This document shows, piece after piece, positions 61,348-64,000 of a DNA stretch of 64,000 nucleotides. Position numbers and translations under genes: made by a program. Each line of letters starts with the position of its first letter. Positions within the stretch are counted from its first letter, which is position 1. The notes beneath the pieces were generated by a model that worked only from the letters and a program-made list of their open reading frames with translations, searched no databases and was not told the DNA's origin. Source of the stretch: an uncultured Acetatifactor sp. (lineage in GTDB: Bacteria > Bacillota > Clostridia > Lachnospirales > Lachnospiraceae). Location of the stretch: assembly GCA_934433135.1 (NCBI GenBank), contig CAKRZO010000002.1:124001-188000 (forward strand), given 5' to 3'.

Positions 61348-64000
61348 ATGGACCTATTTACCATACAAAATTTAAGCTTTTCCTATCCGGAACAGGAAAA
61401 AAAAGCGATTAAAGACCTTTCTTTTTCCATAAAAAAAGGAGAGTTTCTGGTTCTGTGCGGTCCTTCCGGCTGCGGAAAGTCTACTTTGTTAAGACAGCTC
61501 AAAACGGTGCTTGCGCCTTTCGGCAAAAAAGAAGGGAGCATTCTTTACAAGGGCTGCCTTCTGGAAACCGTAACGGAACGGGTGCAGGCATCGGAGATCG
61601 GCTTTGTGCAGCAGTCTGTGGAAAATCAGCTTGTGACGGATAAGGTATGGCATGAACTTGCCTTCGGTCTGGAAAGTCTTGGGTTTAAAAACTCCGTTAT
61701 CCGCAGGCGTGTTGCGGAGACGGCTTCCTTTTTCGGAATGGAATCCTGGTTTTATAAGAAAGTGGCGGAATTGTCGGGAGGGCAGAAGCAGCTTTTGAAT
61801 CTGGCTTCGGTTATGGTCATGCAGCCGCAGATTCTGATTCTGGATGAACCCACCAGCCAGCTGGATCCCATTGCCGCATCGGAATTTCTCTCCAATCTCG
61901 GAAAAATCAACCGGGAATTAGGCATTACCATTCTTTTGACGGAGCATCGTCTGGAAGAGGCTTTTGCTCTGGCGGACAGAGTGATTGTACTGGATCAGGG
62001 AAGCCTCCTGACAGAGGATATTCCTTCGGCCATAGGGTTGCGCCTTCTGGAACGAAAACATCCCATGCTGTCGGCCATGCCTGCCGCTGTACGGATCTGG
62101 GTCGGTCTCAACGGATTTAACGGGATTGGGGACGGCCTTAATGACTTTAACGGGATCAGGGACGGAGAACATACGGAGCCGTTTTGTCCGGTAACACCGG
62201 TAACGGTAGGAGAGGGGAAACGTTATTTGATGCAGTACCGGGAGAATCACCCGGTTTACCCATTGCCGGAAGAAGAGATTCCGGCCGGGGACGGGAAGAA
62301 AGTGATCGAAGCAAAGGAAGTCTGGTTCCGGTACGAAAAGGATCTGCCCGATGTGGTAAAGGGATTGGATCTTACGCTTAGAGAAGGAGATTTCCTGGCC
62401 ATTCTGGGAGGAAACGGAACCGGCAAGACAACTTCCTTAAAACTGTTGGCGGAGAGCATCAGGCCTTACCGCGGACGGATTACCGTGGATGGCAAAGTTG
62501 CCATGCTTGCCCAGAATCCCCAGACTTTGTTTGTGAAAAAAACGGTTCGGGAAGATTTGTTTGAGATTACCGGAAAAAAAGGGGATGCACCGGAACGAGT
62601 AAATGCAATGCTGAAAGCCTGCGTACTGGAAGGCCTGGAAGAGCGGCACCCTTATGATTTGTCCGGCGGGGAGCAGCAAAGAGCGGCGCTTGCCAAGGTT
62701 CTGCTGACGGATCCGGACATTCTTTTTCTGGATGAACCCACGAAGGGACTGGACGGAGAGTGCAAAAAAATGCTGGCTGCCATTCTAAAGGGGCTGCAAA
62801 GCCGGGGAAAGACGATTCTCATGGTCAGTCACGATATCGAATTCTGTGCGGAGAATGTGCCCAAATGCGCTCTTTTCTTTGACGGAAGCATCATTGCCGC
62901 AGACCGCACGAGACCTTTTTTCGCCGGAAACCATTTCTACACAACAGCTGCCAACCGAATGACACGGGAATTCCTGCCGGAAGCGGTTACGGTGGCGGAT
63001 GTCCTTGCCGCTTTTGGGGCAAAGATAGGTACAGAGCAAGCAGGGACCAAGGCGGATGTGGAGAGAGCAAATGCCAAGGCAGATACAGCGGATGCAGGAA
63101 AAGCCGAAACAACGGCGGATACGAAGAAAGCGGACTTAAAAGCGGGTACAGAACAAGCGGGCACCAAGGCGGATGCAGGAAAAACAGAAAGAAAGCAGGC
63201 TGGTGGCGGAGAACGGAACCCGGGAAAACTCCCTCTGTGGCGGAAACTTCTTTCTGTGCTGGCAGGCACAGGGGCTTTTCTCATTTTCTTAAAAACCATG
63301 GGAGTTACCAGCCTTTCCGGAAGTATTACCGCATCCGGCATTACGGATAAGGGAAAGGCGCAGTTATATCTTTGCGTTTTCTTTATTGCCTGCCTTCTGG
63401 TCATGTTTTTGTCTCTGGGATCTTTGAGCAAACCCATTGAGTTGGAGAATACCCGGAAGAAGGGGAAATTACCGAAAAGAACCGTAGCCGCATCTGTGAT
63501 GATTCTTCTGCTGGCTCCGGTAACGCTTTTTGCGGGTGTTTTTTACCTGAGCAATAAGCAGTATTATATTACATCGCTTCTGGTGTTAATTGAGTGTATG
63601 CTTCCTTTTTTCCTGGTTTTTGAGGGAAGAAAGCCCAAAGCGCGGGAACTGGTGCTGGTGGCGGTTCTGTGTGCCATCGGTGTGGCAGGACGGGGAGCTT
63701 TCTTTATGCTGCCGCAGTTTAAGCCGGTAATGGCCTTAACGATTATCAGCGGCGTTGCACTGGGCGGGGAAACCGGTTTTTTGGTAGGCGCGGTTACCAT
63801 GCTGGCCTCCAATATGCTTTTTTCTCAGGGGCCCTGGACGCCCTGGCAGATGTTTTCCATGGGAATCATAGGGTATCTGGCCGGCGTCTTTTTTCAGAAA
63901 GGCTGGCTTCGCCCGAGAGTGGACTCTTTGTGCATTTTCGGTATGCTGTCTGCAATCTTAATTTACGGTGGACTGATGAATCCGGCGTCCGCCCTGATCT
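61348..64000 (+). CDS. ECF importer fusion: ATPase-ATPase-S component (truncated by window edge)
   Basis: At least 884 residues, open to the end of the window, from the ATG at 61348 (GAGGTG site). Two ABC ATPase domains: first 1-~245 (GPSGCGKST, ELSGGQKQL, LILDEPTS), second ~315-535 (GGNGTGKTT near 354, DLSGGEQQRAA, DEPTKGLDG). A Lys/Ala/Thr/Asp-rich linker (about 550-630) contains the block GTEQAGTKAD twice. From ~632 there are several membrane helices, with FLVGAVTMLASNM and QGPWTPWQMFSMGIIGYLAG; this stretch matches the S-component fold of the CbrT-like B12 family. With EcfT it would form a complete importer in two polypeptides. The end is not seen. B12 as substrate follows from the riboswitch and the DUF4430 partners. 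Confidence 0.9.
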   Translation, partial: MDLFTIQNLSFSYPEQEKKAIKDLSFSIKKGEFLVLCGPSGCGKSTLLRQLKTVLAPFGKKEGSILYKGCLLETVTERVQASEIGFVQQSVENQLVTDKVWHELAFGLESLGFKNSVIRRRVAETASFFGMESWFYKKVAELSGGQKQLLNLASVMVMQPQILILDEPTSQLDPIAASEFLSNLGKINRELGITILLTEHRLEEAFALADRVIVLDQGSLLTEDIPSAIGLRLLERKHPMLSAMPAAVRIWVGLNGFNGIGDGLNDFNGIRDGEHTEPFCPVTPVTVGEGKRYLMQYRENHPVYPLPEEEIPAGDGKKVIEAKEVWFRYEKDLPDVVKGLDLTLREGDFLAILGGNGTGKTTSLKLLAESIRPYRGRITVDGKVAMLAQNPQTLFVKKTVREDLFEITGKKGDAPERVNAMLKACVLEGLEERHPYDLSGGEQQRAALAKVLLTDPDILFLDEPTKGLDGECKKMLAAILKGLQSRGKTILMVSHDIEFCAENVPKCALFFDGSIIAADRTRPFFAGNHFYTTAANRMTREFLPEAVTVADVLAAFGAKIGTEQAGTKADVERANAKADTADAGKAETTADTKKADLKAGTEQAGTKADAGKTERKQAGGGERNPGKLPLWRKLLSVLAGTGAFLIFLKTMGVTSLSGSITASGITDKGKAQLYLCVFFIACLLVMFLSLGSLSKPIELENTRKKGKLPKRTVAASVMILLLAPVTLFAGVFYLSNKQYYITSLLVLIECMLPFFLVFEGRKPKARELVLVAVLCAIGVAGRGAFFMLPQFKPVMALTIISGVALGGETGFLVGAVTMLASNMLFSQGPWTPWQMFSMGIIGYLAGVFFQKGWLRPRVDSLCIFGMLSAILIYGGLMNPASALI

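Overview
The window looks like a chromosomal segment of an anaerobic gut Firmicute of the family Lachnospiraceae (class Clostridia). The basis is its gene content: ClpB, DnaG and primary sigma factor of clostridial type, a DegV pair, a CarD-like factor, a long nucleoside kinase with a TGS-like N-terminus, YlmH, and an LplAB-type sugar transporter with a membrane-bound AraC regulator. Moderate G+C, AGGAGG ribosome sites with frequent GTG/TTG starts, and intrinsic terminators fit the same assignment. The species cannot be named from sequence alone.

Layout. 0-5 kb: the end of a CPBP protease, a cold-shock protein, a membrane-anchored IIA(Glc)-like protein without its catalytic histidines, and clpB. 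5-14.6 kb: a carbohydrate island with two permeases, a substrate-binding lipoprotein, a membrane AraC-type sensor-regulator, a cytoplasmic GH3 glycosidase and a MATE exporter. 14.7-28.9 kb: cell-surface and housekeeping genes (polysaccharide deacetylase, CarD, a PIN/NYN-like protein with a repeat tail and AT-hook, DegV, a lipase-like protein, a C26 amidase, an LTA-synthase-like enzyme, YfhO, an IbrA/IbrB-like pair, dGTPase). 29-34.9 kb: dnaG, rpoD, trmK, nucleoside kinase and RNase P RNA on the minus strand. 35-45.4 kb: two COG0523-type GTPases (one extremely His/Asp-rich), YlmH, a CmpB-type membrane protein, a two-component system, a DUF1538 membrane protein with a tandem PII-like partner, and a second DegV protein.

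45.5-53.4 kb is a rearranged type I restriction-modification locus. hsdM is cut by an in-frame TGA. hsdS is split into a plus-strand half and an opposite-strand half. A 14-bp perfect inverted repeat brackets a ~0.7 kb segment, and its inversion would rejoin the halves into a normal-length HsdS. A tyrosine recombinase lacking its catalytic Tyr is fused in frame to an N-terminally truncated HsdR. A dead copy of the recombinase leader lies just upstream of hsdS. Next come eight copies of a 23-bp tandem repeat and a DUF4143 ATPase.

55-64 kb is a cobalamin-riboswitch-controlled locus and the best candidate for an undescribed system. It encodes a 906-aa secreted protein that combines a DUF4430 (transcobalamin/intrinsic-factor C-terminal-like) domain, terpenoid-cyclase-like alpha repeats and a C-terminal dockerin. 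It also encodes a membrane-tethered cohesin-like protein, a DUF4430 lipoprotein, an EcfT and an ATPase-ATPase-S-component fusion that runs off the window. I infer a surface vitamin B12 capture complex, assembled by cohesin-dockerin pairing, that feeds an ECF importer.

At least five families of short palindromic intergenic repeats (A-E) are scattered through the window, often touching stop or start codons.
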